A stretch of DNA of 64,000 nucleotides from Cololabis saira (GCF_033807715.1 NC_084599.1:13393125-13457124), one strand, 5' to 3'. Shown: positions 36,358 to 59,400, counted from the stretch's first letter. The notes: generated by a model from the sequence alone, not told the origin. Program-made: numbers and translations.

Positions 36358-36419
36358 CCTGACACTGTCCAATCAGGAGCCAGGGAGTCCTGACACTGTC
36401 CAATCAGGAGCCAGGGAGG
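36358..36419 (+). promoter_or_regulatory. tandem 31-bp repeat carrying two CCAAT boxes upstream of stap2
   Basis: A 31-base unit (cctgacactgtccaatcagg...) is repeated exactly in tandem at 36358 and 36389, placing CCAAT boxes at 36369-36373 and 36400-36404, about 175-210 bases before the start codon. CCAAT pairs at about 30-base spacing are typical NF-Y promoters. Confidence 0.6.
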
Positions 36420-36576
36420 GCGTGTCCACCAGCTACTACTGACTGACAGATATTTGTTCCTCCAGTGTTCCGTGAAGGGAGTTGTGAACAGATTAACACT
36501 GCCAACACTTTCAACGGTGGATTTATTAAACTGTGTTTTTGTCAAATCAATATATAACTCCTTATAACCAGGAGCT

Positions 36577-39500
36577 ATGATGGCAAAGCGAACGGGACGA
36601 AGGAATAGCCAGCTGCCAGAATGTTACCATGAGGGTTACCTGGAGAAGAAGCCGTTCAAAGAGAAGGTAAAGCTCTGCACACTGACCAGTGTTACACATG
36701 GCTGAAGTCAGTGATCTTTAGGTTGGTGAGGCGAAACTTCAGTAGAATTAGATTATGATTACTTAATAAATAAAAGTATTTCCAACTGACACATGTTGAC
36801 ACTTGACACATGAGAACCCCTGATGCTGCCATTCATCACTTCTGGGCCGTGGAATTTATGTTTTTGCTTTATTAAGTTATCTACTTCTTATTCGTGCATG
36901 TGCATTTTGACTTTAGTTTCTGTGCAGCACCTGTTTGTCTCTCCAACTTTTTTAAGAGGTTTCCTGCCTTTCGTGTTGTAAAAACTTGAGTAAGCCAGGT
37001 ACTGAATGGCTGGCTTTGCAAAATAAATATAGGCTATACAAAAACTTGTTGCTCTTTCTGCTTTTCTGCACTGATAAAATACTGTCAATTCGTACATCTA
37101 AGCAAATAAAACCAAAGGGAAATCTTAAAAAAAAAAAAAAACTATTTGTGTTTTACAGTCCAGTCCTTATTATCTTAATTGGTTATAAAATTCCTTATTC
37201 AGGTTTTTCTGGACTTCAGTTTTCTCTGACTAGAAACACATAATGGCAAAAAGGTTATTTTCTTTCAGTCCAAACAGTTCCAACAAACATCAATATTGTC
37301 ATATTTATAAAATGTTGCCTAATCAAATCCAATCAAATAATTTCATCTGCTTAAACCAGTTTCATTTCCTTGTTGTGTAACATGTATATATTTTCCTTGT
37401 TTTCTCCACTTTGTATTCGTGTTTCTTAAGTTTTAACCATGTGTTGTCATTTATTTTCTATCTTTGTATTTGCTCCAGACACCCCAGAAACTGTGGGCCT
37501 GCCTGTGTGGAAGCACACTTTTTTTCTTCAACAATAAGAGAGACGGTGATGTAAGTCTTTTTAGTGAAGTCGGTTGGTGAGATACAAAGATTTGGATGAT
37601 CATTTATCCTTTAACGTCATTGCTTATGTGTGTTTCATTAGTACACAGAGAAACTGGATCTCAGGGGCTTTATCTCAGTCACAAACGACACCAGTCCAGA
37701 CTGTAACTTAGATGGGGCCAAGTTCACCCTCCAGATGGAAGAATCCAATGTCAAATTAATTGTGAGTGAATATCTTTATTTATGTTTGAATATGTTTATT
37801 TTTATAAATATTGTAGTTCCTCTTTTCACACAGTTTTCCTGTCATCTTTTGTCTTTGCAGGCTCCGAGTGTGGAAAGCCGTGAGCTTTGGAAAGGCTTCA
37901 TTCAATCTGTGGCCGAGGTCTGGGCTCTGTTGCATTTATCTCACTTCAGAGAAAGAACTATTATAGCTTAATTTGGTCATTCTTTTTGTCGGACAAGAAT
38001 ATTTAGGTTTTATAAATACCTTACACGTTTCGGCGGTTACTTCCGCCTTCATCAGAGTCACGTGATGGTGTGTGTGAACCACCAATTTATCAGCGTTGTT
38101 GCGTAAGTAACCGCAGAAACATGTCAGGTATTTAAAAAAACCTAAATATTCTTGCCCGACAAAAAGAATCAGCAAATTAAATTGTAAAGCCATGGACAAA
38201 ATTAACTTTATTAAATCAACTATTATACTGTAGCTGTCCTATTGTTTTTCAAGATGTTACATTTAGGTTATTCTGCACTCACATTTGCGCAGATTAAAAG
38301 AGAAACTGTGTCTCCCTGCAGCTGTCCGTGCCGTCCTCCCTCAACCTGATGCCGGGTCAGATCCACATGCTGACCGTGGCGGTCGACAAAGAGAAGGAAA
38401 GGATAACACAGGTCTCTTCAACCACCGACACTGACGGCAGTCATTACCTCAGCCTCGACTCGGAGATGCCCACGTGAGTATCAGTGACTTTCATCCTCAA
38501 ACGTGACCACCTAAGAGATGGCACGGTGAACCATCTGTAAACAGTGTTTCTAACACACAACTGGAATGATTTGTCAGTTTTAATGTAATTACCTAAGAAT
38601 AAAATATATAGTAAGACCACAACACATCTATTCATTATACAGATGCTACCTGATACTTTTACCACCTCCATCTGTTCCAAAGCCAAAATGGAGACGACGG
38701 GTTTGTGTTTTTGATTTTCCTGTCATCAATAAATGATATACCTGTTTTCTTCCATTCTGCAGTTGTTACTACCCCATATCCCGCATGGAAGCACAGTTTC
38801 TGCTTGAGAGAGAAGCCAAAAGAGGAAACATGCTGCTGAGACCGGGAAGAGATGGAACTTCTTTTGCTGTTACCACAAGACAGAAAATTGATAGGTATGC
38901 ACACAAATATCTAAAGCATGTATGCACATAGACCATCGAAATCATGTGGTCGCAAGTTTGTTTATAACCTAAAACCCATTTATATTGTCATCACTGCAAG
39001 ACTGTAACGAGATGTCCAAAGAAAAAAGGACAGAGTAGACAAAATCAAATTCAAAGTGCAAAATTTTGTGTTTCTTTGCTGACCAAGGCCAAGAGTTTGC
39101 TAATCTCTTATAAATATCTGGATCTTCTCCCATTTTGGGGATTTTTCTGTGATTTCTAAATTTTAATTTTCATAAATGACACTGTGCTCCTTTCACGTTT
39201 GCTATTATTCACGTTCATTTTGTTCAGCTTCACAGTTTAGTTGTCGTTTTTGCAGAACTATATTCAGACACTATCGTGTGGCTCGTAATCATGAGGGCGG
39301 CTTCAACATTGCTGTGGAAAACCCTGTAAGTATTAAAACTCAGGTCCAGTTCCAGACATGACTAGTTTATTTTGTACGTACTGAATCTGCCACAGATTAA
39401 TCAATGGAGTCTGCAGCATTGAGAAAAACACACTATATACTGTAAACATACCACTCTTAATGCATGAAGTGGGAGTGAAAATGTTGTTTTCTTATTACCT

Positions 39501-41661
39501 TATGAATTCTGCAGGGCAGGATTTTAACTAAGTGCAACCTGGAAGTAATAAATAGTAAAGGAATGTAATTGCACTTGCTAGCTGGAGTTTTTATGGCTTT
39601 ATGATGGTAGTGAACTCCAGTTTACGACTGATCAAAGTTGAAGTGACTATAAAAATGTTGAAACACACCTTAAAAATATCCCCTATAAATGGGGGCTTCC
39701 AAGGTCACAGCTCACCTGTTAAGTAACACCAAGACGTGAAAAAATGCCCGCAGACATCTTTTTCTGCATGTGGCAGTCGGGAAACTGAATTTAAAATAGC
39801 AACAATGCTGGATGCAGGAATTTTAGAGATGCACATCCTGGTTACTGAGGTTGACTTGAGTGCAATGTTATGTCACAGTTTCATTGAATTTATGTAATTG
39901 ATGACTCTGTGGTTGTTGAACGGCTGGTTTTCTGCACAGGTCTTCTGCGAAACGCTGCACGACGTGGTCACCTACCTGGTAGACAAAACTGATGGAATTT
40001 TGATTCCCCTCATCATCGAGGGCTACTACGAGGAGAAGATCAGTAAGCATAAATATATATAAATACTTTTCCCCCTTCTTATGCTCTCTTTCCATCTGTT
40101 TGTTTTTAACGCAAAACTCTAAACCTTGACAGGGTTCGTGTCATCTGATAATGAAAGTGGAGAGAAGATAGAGCAGACTTTAGCAGACCCACTTCCACCA
40201 AGTTTGCCTTTCAAACCAGGTACCGTCTCTTTACATAACAACCACACACACCCAGCTACTAAACCTTTACACTCTTTGCCTCACCTGTTTGCTCTCACCT
40301 TTATGTCACGGGTCGAGAAAATTCCTCTTCTACATTGATGTGGCTCAACCTCTGAGTTTCTTCCAAGCCACAAGCACATTAATCAAAATCATGGGAAAAA
40401 GCAGCACGATAAAAGTGATGGGTTTATTCACCGCATATCAGCACATGAGTCAACAAAAGCTTGTTTCCCTCTGACCTTGTGATCGCTTTGTGAATTCAGT
40501 CCACAAACACACTCCCAGTCAACCACTCTTCTTCTGCCTGCCTCAGGACAGCTGGGAAGCAGCTTTCTTTAAATGTTGTTTTGAACTTTTAGACTACAAG
40601 CTATTGTCAACATGACAAAGTTGAGAGGATTTTCAAGTTAGGAGAAAACTAAATGTGAACGCTGTGAGAGAAAAATGTCAACGCTGACCAGAGTAACTAC
40701 ACAAACTGACAAGATCAAGAATAAAAACAGTATTAAAACAAAGACAAATATATTGGTTTTGAAACTTTTGCAAAACCTTTCCTTACGTGCCTCATCTTAG
40801 TGTTAAGCTGGACTCGCCTAGGGTCCACAAAAGGCTCTCCAGTCATTTTAAATGCGATAAAAGTATTCCAGTCTGGATCCAAGACCGCCCTTTACGTCAC
40901 AGATCATATTCATTGTGTAGATTTTTTTTTAAAACCTGCGTGCAACCAGCATATTTTGGGCTCTGGAGAGTCCACCGTGACTAAGTCTTTATCTTTGTTT
41001 ACGGTTCTTTACTCTGTGTTTTGTTTCTTAGGTTCCTTTGCAAATCCTGAACCGGCTACAGAGGAAAAATGTGAGTATAATTAGTCACCACCGACTCGTC
41101 AAGACAGCCCTCCTCTCATTCCTGGCATCTGCCCTGCAGTCTGATAAGCTTAAACAGGTGTGTCTTCATTTTTTCCGCCACGTCGCTCACTGTCATCTGT
41201 TTTCAAACAGTGGAGAAGAAAGATAACGAGACAGGGGAATTACGTGTTGTTCCACCGCCAAGTAAGTACCTCAGTGTCATTATTCCTTTTAGTAGAGAAA
41301 ATCCTTGTAAATATCATAAATGGCTAATATTAACATCTCTTTTTATGTGTTTGTATTTTTCAGTACCAGAAAGGAAACCCATGAAGAAAATGACACCTCC
41401 AACTCCCCTTCCCCGCAAAGGAATCCCTTTAACATCTGCCTCCTCCTCCTCCTCCACTTCTACCACCAACAGAGATCCCGGAGCGCCTTTCAACGTAGAC
41501 ATCCAAAAACAGAGTAAGGCTTGACCCTCAGTAGAAACCAGTTCAGAATTTCTCTCATTTTACTGCCACAATACTAAAATTCATTCCCCTGACATCCTCT
41601 AGTTCCTCTGGGGATGATGTCAGAACTCAAACTCCGGCTGGCGCAGAAGGCCAAGGAGTGA
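36577..41661 (+). CDS. stap2: STAP2, signal-transducing adaptor protein (PH-SH2 adaptor)
   Basis: Thirteen exons (36577-36666, 37479-37550, 37642-37761, 37861-37917, 38322-38473, 38763-38894, 39256-39325, 39940-40042, 40133-40219, 41032-41070, 41211-41261, 41364-41513, 41603-41661) give 393 codons, close to human STAP2 (about 403). Residues about 18-115 are a PH domain (YHEGYLEKK, LWACLCGSTLFFF, SRELWKGFI). Residues about 166-262 are an SH2 domain with the phosphotyrosine-binding arginine in GNMLLRPG, then TTRQ and RHYRV. A proline/serine-rich tail includes PPTPLPRKG, a possible SH3 ligand. The last residues (SELKLRLAQKAKE) parallel the helical human ending. STAP2 is a cytoplasmic adaptor (substrate of BRK) that modulates STAT3/STAT5 and immune receptor signalling. 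Two in-frame ATGs open the gene; I used the first. Exons 10-12 are short and could be alternatively used. The convergent neighbour is fsd1, as in human. Confidence 0.93.
37979..38169. mobile_element. inverted-repeat MITE in stap2 intron 4
   Basis: A 191-bp element with arms of about 45 bases: it starts attctttttgtcggacaaga and ends with the near-exact inverse. The centre contains cgtttcggcggttacttccg, a word I associate with multicopy fish DNA. Confidence 0.75.
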
Positions 41662-42400
41662 CATGGCCACTGAAAGCCATCCATCTGTGATGAAACCTGT
41701 ACGGCAGCTGATGGACAGCAGGACGTCTCCATCACGACTCTGCTGCCCCTCCTCCTTCCTCAACTGTCTGCTGTTAAGTCTCTCTGAAGATTGACATTTT
41801 ATTGATTTGGCCCTCTTGGACATTCATTAGTGAATTAAGTGACTGTAAAGATGGGTGCACATGCCACATTATCTTCAGGTTTTTCTTGTACATTTTGCAC
41901 ATTTGCACATCGACAGCACCACACTTTATCAGATTGTGCCAGACGTTCTGTATCAGTGTTGATTTCCTCACCTCAATCTTGAATCATCTTTTTATTTTTG
42001 CACAGATAAACTTGTACTGCCTAATAGGCACGTGATATTCATGTTTATACTACACAATGTACTGCTGAAGTATTTACATGAAGAGAGTTCTTATACTTTT
42101 GTTCTGTAGCCTCCTGTGCGTGAATGTACTGTAAATAGTTTTTAAGTGAAGTGAAACTCTTGCATCTGTTGCATCCAATCAGATGTGACCAAGCAATTTC
42201 TAGTATGCGCCGTGCAGCAGACTTAAAATAATAACAAATGAACCGGTGATAAAGTTGTTTTTTTTAAAAAGAGAAATATACATAGATACAAGATACATCC
42301 AAAAACAATGTGTTCTCACTCCTTTATTACCTCAATGACGGATACATTTTTGTGGAAAAATGTAAGTATTTACAATAAAAGTGTGACATTTGAAATAAAG
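41662..42400 (+). other. stap2 3' UTR (inferred)
   Basis: AATAAA hexamers at 42374-42379 and 42394-42399 suggest the transcript ends near 42400-42420. The opposing fsd1 transcript probably ends near 42535, leaving little or no gap. Confidence 0.55.
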
Positions 42401-42534
42401 TGAACGAAACACTGAGCTGGACACTTCTTTAAAGCATTGCAGATGGCAGCTACTCGGGAGACCGCTGACATGTGGGGAGATGTGGCGGAGCAGAACTGTA
42501 ACGAGAGAAGCTACTCAGGCTTCAGATGTTTCTA

Positions 42535-43647
42535 GAGTTTATTACTTTGCTTCTCGACCCCAGGTGTCCCCCCCGAGCACGGCGTACTCTTGATCATGTC
42601 ATTTGTTAGCTGGAGCTACTGGTTACCTAATGGATTATATCTGGACTGCAGACAGTCCACTAACCACAGCAGGAGCTCTCCGCTGCAAATAAAATTGTGT
42701 TATTAGATATAAACATAGAAGCATTATGGTGCAATCTGGTGTGAGAGGCCACAGACATTTCAAATAACTCTGAATGCACATCTGAATTGACTATAAATTC
42801 ACTACAAGGAGTTATAGTGAGGAGAACTCCCTCAACTCTGTGTGCAAGTCTGTCAGACCCGACTACAGACACTAAACACTAACAAAACCTCAGCGGGAGG
42901 TTGAAGGACCCAGCTTTTTGCTCATAAAATGTGGGTCATGACTACAGTGAAATCCAGTAAACACTGTTGCGTTTGCATGCCTTGGCAAAGAAATCATTTC
43001 TTATGATTAATTATTTAAGACAAGAGTTGAATAAGCATGTGTTCAGCGATGAGCTGCTTTCTGTACAGTCACATTGTCTAAGAGCAGGCTAGTATTTGGG
43101 TTACACTGGTTGACTGATAAGTAGAGGCTAGTTCCGCCATGTTACAACCGTCTTATACTGACACAGTTACATGATTTTAAGGGGAGGAGAAATACAAGTG
43201 AGAAGTTGCAGATGACCCGATTTTGTCAAATCGGTTAGGAAATGAACAGGAAGGCACAGGGTTAGAGCAGGGAGGAGCATGACCCTGAAGCTGCAGCGGG
43301 AGGCATGACAGCACAGCTGACACTTTTGGTGATAATGAAAGAAGCAGCGGCCAGCGCTAAATCGGTGCTCTAGCAGCAGCAGGACGGTGCCGGATTAATG
43401 TGCAGCGAGAGGTAAACTAGTACGAACAAACCTAATGTGCCCCAAGCAGTCACAATAGCTAGAGTCATACATTTGAAAGATCCTGCCACCGACGGAGCAG
43501 ACGACCAGCTTCCCCGTCATGCAACACAGAAACTACCACGCTCCATTCATGTGACTCTTCCGTGATATGGCTGGGGCTTCAGTCGGTGTGGGTGGTGTGG
43601 TCTGCAGCGGTGACTGAGGCCAGACGGAGCTGGATGTGTGGCTGCGT
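42535..43647 (-). other. fsd1 3' UTR (inferred)
   Basis: Reading on the minus strand after the stop codon, the first AATAAA I see lies near 42542-42537, giving a UTR of about 1.1 kb. Confidence 0.5.
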
Positions 43648-52246
<8,599 letters not shown>

Positions 52247-52450
52247 ACTGCCGCTCAGATGCACCGGCGCCGCTCCCGCTGCCAAAGCCCCCGGTATCCC
52301 TCCTCCGTGCCCCGGTCTGTGGTTCACTAGCGCGGCGGAGCTGGTGCTGATGCTGCCGGAGAGAGACGCATCTTCGGACGGACACCAGCCACCAACGCCT
52401 TTGGGCCGTAGTGGCCGACACGCATGCGCGAGAAAAGCGTTCTGGGTAAT
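52247..52450 (-). promoter_or_regulatory. fsd1 promoter / CpG-rich 5' flank
   Basis: G+C- and CpG-dense DNA spans about 51890-52450, in contrast to the AT-rich surroundings, and covers the first exon. No TATA box is evident. Overlapping long open frames in this island follow from its base composition. Confidence 0.5.
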
Positions 52451-52559
52451 GGAGTTTTTCTTTGGTGCTGTGAGTAATGTGATTGCCGCCTTCAGAGGCA
52501 GTCAGAGAAAAGAGAGATTTGTCTTTGAATTTCATTATGTGGGAATAAAATTAATGTGA

Positions 52560-55500
52560 TGAAATAAAATAAGTGTGTTCTTTTTTTTTATTTATTGAAT
52601 GTTTGGCACGACAAACATTAACAGTATCAGAGAAACAGTCATCATACAAAGACAGACATACAAATAAGAACAATTAAAACATTAAAACATGACATAGTAA
52701 CCATAATAAATTAGTAAAAGCAGAAGTGCTTCCAGCAGTGCAGGCAGAAAGATAAAAATGTATTAAAAATATTAAAATTTATGTGAATTGATCATTTTAA
52801 TAGCGGTTGGTATAAAAGAAAATGTATACCTATTGCTATTGGCCTTGGGAAGCCTATAGCTCCGCCCAGAAGGGAGAAGGACAAATATATATGCACGTAT
52901 AAATGCACATATGAATTGTAATGCCTAAGTAAAGGACATTAACAAAAATAGTCCTAAAAAAAAGAAACGCACACAAAAAAACCAGACTATTCGCCATATA
53001 AATGCACATCATGTTACTTACTAGACTGTCTAATCTTCACATCCATCCAGCAGAGTGAAAACAAGTAAAACATGCATACATACATATGTAAAGAAAAAAA
53101 ATTTAAATACTAATAAAAAAAAAATTCTCGCACACAACTAGGAGAAATAACATTACTATGAAACCGCAGGGAAATCAAGCTTCTTAATATATGAGAAAAA
53201 AGGGGCCCATGATTTCCATATAAGTAAAATTAAACGTCTTTCTAATAAAGAAATAAAGGCAATTACATCTTTACTTACTCTGGAGAGTTGCGGTGTAAAT
53301 AAGTGTGTTTTTTTTTTTAATTGAGCCATATTAAAGGGGACATAAGATACATACAAAAAATAGATAGACAAATAAATAAATAAATACCCATTTTCTGTTG
53401 ACGAAAGCATACATTTGTGTATCTGAAATGACTATAGGGTCATAAGGGCCATCTAAGTCTGTGTCTTTTAATAAGTGGTTCAGATTTGCCGGGTATTTTG
53501 ACATCTTAGACCTTACTCATAGTGTAACTTTGTTTCCTTTTGTTTATCTCCATCCAACTTCACATCATGCTGCATGTCCTGTGAGGATGGGTAGCAAAGA
53601 AGGGATGAGTGAAGTGGACTGGCTTTCTCCAACCCTAAACCAGACTGCCGTAAACAGAGATGTGAAGAAATGGCTGAAAATTGAGCCGTTGTACTTCAGC
53701 CCTGTGGACCAAAGCCTGTCACTGACGTTTTATTAATACCTCAGGAAATCATGTCAGTCTCTGTAAAGCAAACACGTCATAGCTCCTTTACTCTTTAAGT
53801 TTTGTGGTTGAGGGCTGCAAGTTTTTTTTTTCTTCTCTTGAATACTGTACATTGTTGCCAAACATGATATGGGAGTTTTATTAATTTATTACAAGGACAC
53901 TCCTTCACTCTTGTCTGAGCTCTTACAGAAACTAATTTCAGTAAATAACTCCTGGAAGCATTCGGAGGTCTGTTTTTTAGAATTAGACTGGGAAGTTAAC
54001 CCTCTGCTTGTAGCATCATAGGACAGTTTTTGCAGCTCTGACTAGTGGAGACATAGCTCAGTCTGCACCTACTGATCACTGCTGTCTTTCAACTCATTTT
54101 CAGTGTTCACAGATCCTGTTTTATCCTCTTCCACGTGTTTGTGATTCACTTTTTCAGTTCCTTTGGCTTTCGTCCTGTTCAGTTCCTCATGATTTTTCAC
54201 CCGCAGCCACAATATAGTCCACACACGATTGTAACCTTTTCTGTTGAATGTGTCCAACCATTCAACCTGGACATTAACTGAACTGAAATAAAGAACCAAG
54301 TACATGTGTACTCTGTTCTTTCAGTGGTCAAAGGTTTTCTAACTTGTGTGTCAGTGTTAATAATGTATTCACTTTTGTTGCATTTAGTTCTGACTTTAGT
54401 GTCTGTATGTGCAATATATTTAGTCTGAAATCTCAGTTTTTGATTGTTTGTTTGTTTGTTTGCTTCTCTTGTCAGCTTAGAATAGTAATTTAAAGGTGGC
54501 CACATCCTGTACACAAGTTACAGAGAGCAGTGGCCAAATTCATAAACAATGCGTGCAGGCAAAACTACTTGTATGCCTTTTTTTAAAGCACAAACTGCAT
54601 CTATAAAGGAGGAATATTCTTTGGTTTACACAGATTCCTGAAGTACTTTAAGACTGGAGTCGGGAAGTAAAAGCAACCTCTTGAAGCATTTCCTTTTAGA
54701 GGTCACTAGTGAATCATCACAATCCACCCTGGTGACACAAGCTTCCTCATTTACTTGGGCGACATGACCGGCACATGAGCCCTTACTGGCTGGGATCTGA
54801 TATGGTGAGGTAAAAAACAGGGAAAAAAATGTAACACAATTTTGGACAAAACTAAACAATTTTACAAGCAATAATACATAGAGTGATTCTTTTGGTTTGA
54901 AATTTTGTTTCTAACTATTAGTTTTATTTTCCTCCTTCCCTTATTATTGTTGATGCCTTTTAGCCTCTACATTGTCATCTGGCCGTTTTCATTAAAATAG
55001 ATGACAGGATCATCAAAAAGCTTTTGTAGCTGCAACAGTTAAATATCAACATATTTTCTATACATGTCATAATTGTAATAAGTAAGTAAATAACATGTAG
55101 GATTAAAATGAAACAAAAAGCATACAAACAGAACATTTAGAAATGACATTCAGCTGTTTTGTCTCTGGGGAAGAACAACAAGACCAGAACACGAAACACA
55201 TGAAATGCTTTATGAAGTAGTGCTCAGTTCTGCTGTACAACCTTTACCGTGTTTTCAGTTAATGACTGTAAACTGTAATGAACTGTAATGTAACTGTAAA
55301 TGAATTTCATCAGTGCACATGAATCAATTCGAACAAGTGTGCAACCACTGAGGAAAAGATTATGATGATTATCGCTCTGCTTGTACGCAGAAGGGACCTA
55401 CTTTCAGTTGGTAGAAGAAAAGATCACAAGCTCAGGTTACAGACGTTATGCACGCCCCTGCAACCTTCAGAAGTGTCTTCTTCTGGCCTTTTCCCATCAC

Positions 55501-56270
55501 TGTTCACTGTAATAAATTTACAATATACACATACAAACACACGTCTGTTATCATGCTGCAGGGGTTTTCTTCAAGTTGATTAAAGACAAGTTTGTTTACG
55601 GCGTCAGAGTAAAACAATTGGTATCACATTTTAAATAACAAAAAGTGGAAAAAAAAGTCTTGCTTAGCCAAATTAAAAGGTATTTGTAAGGGCATAATGT
55701 TTTAATGTACCTGAAGTCCCTCGGGCTGTTTCCTTTTACTTTGTGGTTTTAAATTGATTCAGAAAGTTCATCAGCCCAACATTTGTATAGTTGTGTCTTG
55801 TCACAGGAAGCCAAGAACTGGTACTCTTCTGAGATGCTGAGGGGATCTGATGAAATGCGTTTTAGCACCATTGCACCAAAACCCACAGAGGTTTCACAAA
55901 CCCCCTTATATCAGTCTGTCTCTTGTTTTCTTTTTTATAGCACATAGCAAGTCAGCACATGCACATTTATCTGACTGAGGCACGTGTTGCTAGCCAACAA
56001 GCCACAGAAACATGCTAGAAGTGTGTATTTAGAAACGGAAAAAAAAACAGACTGCTTTTAAGTCTGTGAAACAACGGTGTTGCTGTTTGGTCAACAGTTT
56101 TCCTCCGTCTGTCATATTTGTTTGTTTTCTTTTTGGAAAACCAACATCATTTTCCATTTCCACTGGTTGTTTGGGCAGTCATTGCAGGCTGTACCACACA
56201 AACACTACTCTTTGTCACAGCAGATTCAGCAGAAAAAGCTCTCCTCCCTCCCCCGTTGTCTCCTTCCTCC
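52560..56270. other. intergenic DNA between fsd1 and the tmigd2-like gene
   Basis: AT-rich with many A and T runs and no gene I can support. A frame at about 53579-53737 (MGSKEGMSEVDWLSPTLNQT) looks tidy but has no recognised family or splice context. No clear transposon boundaries were found. Confidence 0.5.
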
Positions 56271-56274
56271 CTCT

Positions 56275-56401
<127 letters not shown>

Positions 56402-56487
56402 TTGCGTCTAGCTCTGTCTGATGCGCAGCCAGGAAGGCGGATGAGACACAATGAGACTCAGAGGGCGACCACCTTTAACATGAAGAG

Positions 56488-59400
56488 ATGGAAGCCACGC
56501 TGAAGTGCGCTGCACTGCTGCTGCTCACAGGTAAGACTTGATATTTAACACATCAAAACCATTTAAACTGAAAACAAAGCTTTAGAAGTACAACTTGGTG
56601 ACATTTCAAACACTGATGTGTGAACTGACGACAGTTCTGCATGTGCCATTTGAAGTCTTTGTTTCTGATAAACAGAAAAGTCAAAATGAATGAAAGGTAA
56701 CCCTTTTTTTCTTCTGTATCTCCAGTGGCAGGTGCAGTCATGGCTGGATCCCACCACACAATCAAACTGGCTTTCACAGACAGCTCATCAACCCGGACAC
56801 AAGAGAAAGTTTCATCCGGTTCATCTTTGACTTTCAGCTGTTGTTTGAGTAACAATAATTTCCAAAGATATCGGATGTACTGGTATTTCATTCCCCATGG
56901 ATCGAATGAAACAAAATTAATGAATGACACAATGAACGGCAACACCATTCAACAGCCAGAGGAAACTTCAGCGGGGGAGTGTTCTGACAAAACTTACACT
57001 TTATCAAATGTTAATGAAACACACAGTGGATGGTACTATTGCAGTGTCAAAGCAGAGATTCCCGAGCTACAAACTAATACGAGCAACTCAACAGAAGTGA
57101 TAGTCTGTAAGTATTGGTTGTAACTTCTTTAGCTAAGTGACAATAACTTTAATCATTCAGATCAGCATTTATGAAGCTGACACTGATGTTGTTGTAAGCA
57201 GATATGAAGATTCTTATTGCTTTTAAGTGCACTGTATCGCTCACCTGTAACAACATATTCTTACACCATCACAGACATATCGTAATACTACGTAATTGAT
57301 TCTTTGTTCATGCATCACTAATACCTGTTTACAACAACGTTAGAATGTTCAAAGTTGCTCATCATGTGCTTCTGCTATGGTTAGAAATGCTAGTAAAGCT
57401 GTTTCATGACCCCTGCCGTGCTGAAACATAACATCTTGAGCAGAATCGTAAATCCTCTTCACTTTCTGGCTTGCAATGACTAACCAAATGCTTCTCATTT
57501 CATTTTTGTTGCAGCACAGAGCTTAGTGGAAAGTAAAGCGGAAATTTGTCCATTGGAAATGGAAACATGTGCAATTACACCCACAGAAGGTGTGTGTGCA
57601 TACGTGTATGTGTGGATGCATACTCACTTTTCCATAGATTTGTGTGTATTTTTAGGACCCAGCAGAGTGTGGGCTGTGCAGACTTTCTAGTGTCGGCATA
57701 ATTTTTATGCTTATACAGGTGATAAATCGGCTGGGCGACAGATCAAAGCTATATATGACAAAGTTAAAATATACTCTGCTCAATGAGAAAAACGTTATCA
57801 TGTTGACTCATGCATCCTCTGTGATCACTCAGTAAATTTAGCCCTGTAGCTGCAACACTATTTTTTTATTATTTATGAGGGGATCCTAATAAATAAACAA
57901 ATAAACTTGATGTGCAGCATCATGACTGTATGCAATTTCGTCTACACAGTAAATACGAGGCTTTTGTGTGCGCAAACATGCTTTGTTAAATATGTACAGT
58001 AGTGCTGTTAAAATGTGCCCACATTTCAACACAATGTTTTCCTCTTCCAACAGCGAGTCCCACAAGCTGGAGCTTGTGGGATTGGACGGCCTGGGTGTGG
58101 ATTGTGGTGGGAGTGTCTTCCCTCGTCCTGTTAGTCCTGATCATCACGCTGGTCGTATATGTTGTGAAGAAACGAAGCCTTTTCGGCAGCAAAGGTACGC
58201 TGCTTTCTTTTTGGGTTTGAAGGTTTTGATAATCATCTTATTACTGTACACATCTGTGGGGAAAAAAACAACCTCTATAGATTGTAGATAAACCTGCAGA
58301 GGCATCTGAAGCCAGACAGTGAGATGAAAGCCGTTGTGAGAAAATGGAGCCAAGAGGTAAAGAGATAAAGGTCAAGCGTTTAACAGAAAACTCCAGAAAA
58401 TACATCACTCCAGTTACGGGCCGATTCATTTCACAGCAAGGATTTGCATGCAAAAGAAGAGATGAGCGATACGCAGATTTATTTATATATTTATTCATTA
58501 ATTTGTTTATTTTCAAACCTTTATCTATGAGAAACAGAGCAGAAAAAGCTGTTCCTGTCTGCCTTGGTCGTGGCCAGCTGATGCACACTGAATAGGCTGG
58601 TGGTTTGTGTGGTCTGGTAGAGCAGCATGACACAAGTGTCTTGCCTGTGGTTTGAGTGTAGATTTCAAGTTTAAGCTGAGAACTGTGCTTTCTCTTCTCG
58701 AAAAGGCGAACTGTGAGAGGTGGTCACATCCTGACCAGATCTCACAGTCGCCTCTAGCTTTTTCTTTGTTAAAGCACTTTGATTGCAAAGCACATTTAAG
58801 TATGCATTAAAAACCAAACTGGTTTGTATTCTTTGAAACTCCCTCAAATGCATTTAATATTTATAACTCACTATATTTACCCCATGCAGGTGAACCTTAA
58901 TTCGAAATAATTGTCTAAAGTTGTTATGATAAATCTGCAAAATGTTCCAAAAATGTCCAAACTATCACTTCATGACCTGAAAATAGAAATGATATAAAAC
59001 AATCAGGACCACTCTTGAAAGTTATTGAGTCGTTCTTATTTTAGTGTTATTTTTTGTTGTCCTCAGCCATCATTTCTTGTCCAAGTTGATATTACAAACA
59101 AAATCGACCAGATGTTGATCAGACATGACAGAGGGCCGATGGATAGCTAATGAAGAAGTAGACCTACATGTGGTTTCACCACCGGTGATTCAGGGAATAC
59201 AGAAGTAGACGGAAATGAGAAGGGTGTAGAGGACTGTTAAAGCAGATCAAACATTGTGATTATGTAAAAAATTACTTGTACAACAGTGCAAGGTGCTTTC
59301 TGATGCTCTATTTACACTTAACCCTTGCAAGGCGCAAAGGGACCAGCAAGCCCTCTGAGGAACTGAGGCCCTTCGCTCTGGCTTGAGTCATTTTGACCTG

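Noticed and set aside
41130..41160. An 18-base candidate micro-exon between AG and GT in stap2
   Set aside because: In the phase set by the neighbouring exons it brings an immediate stop, while skipping it keeps the frame open.
53461..53736. 91-codon frame between fsd1 and the Ig receptor
   Set aside because: Contains a plausible-looking stretch, but no family, no splice signals and no upstream promoter; likely chance.
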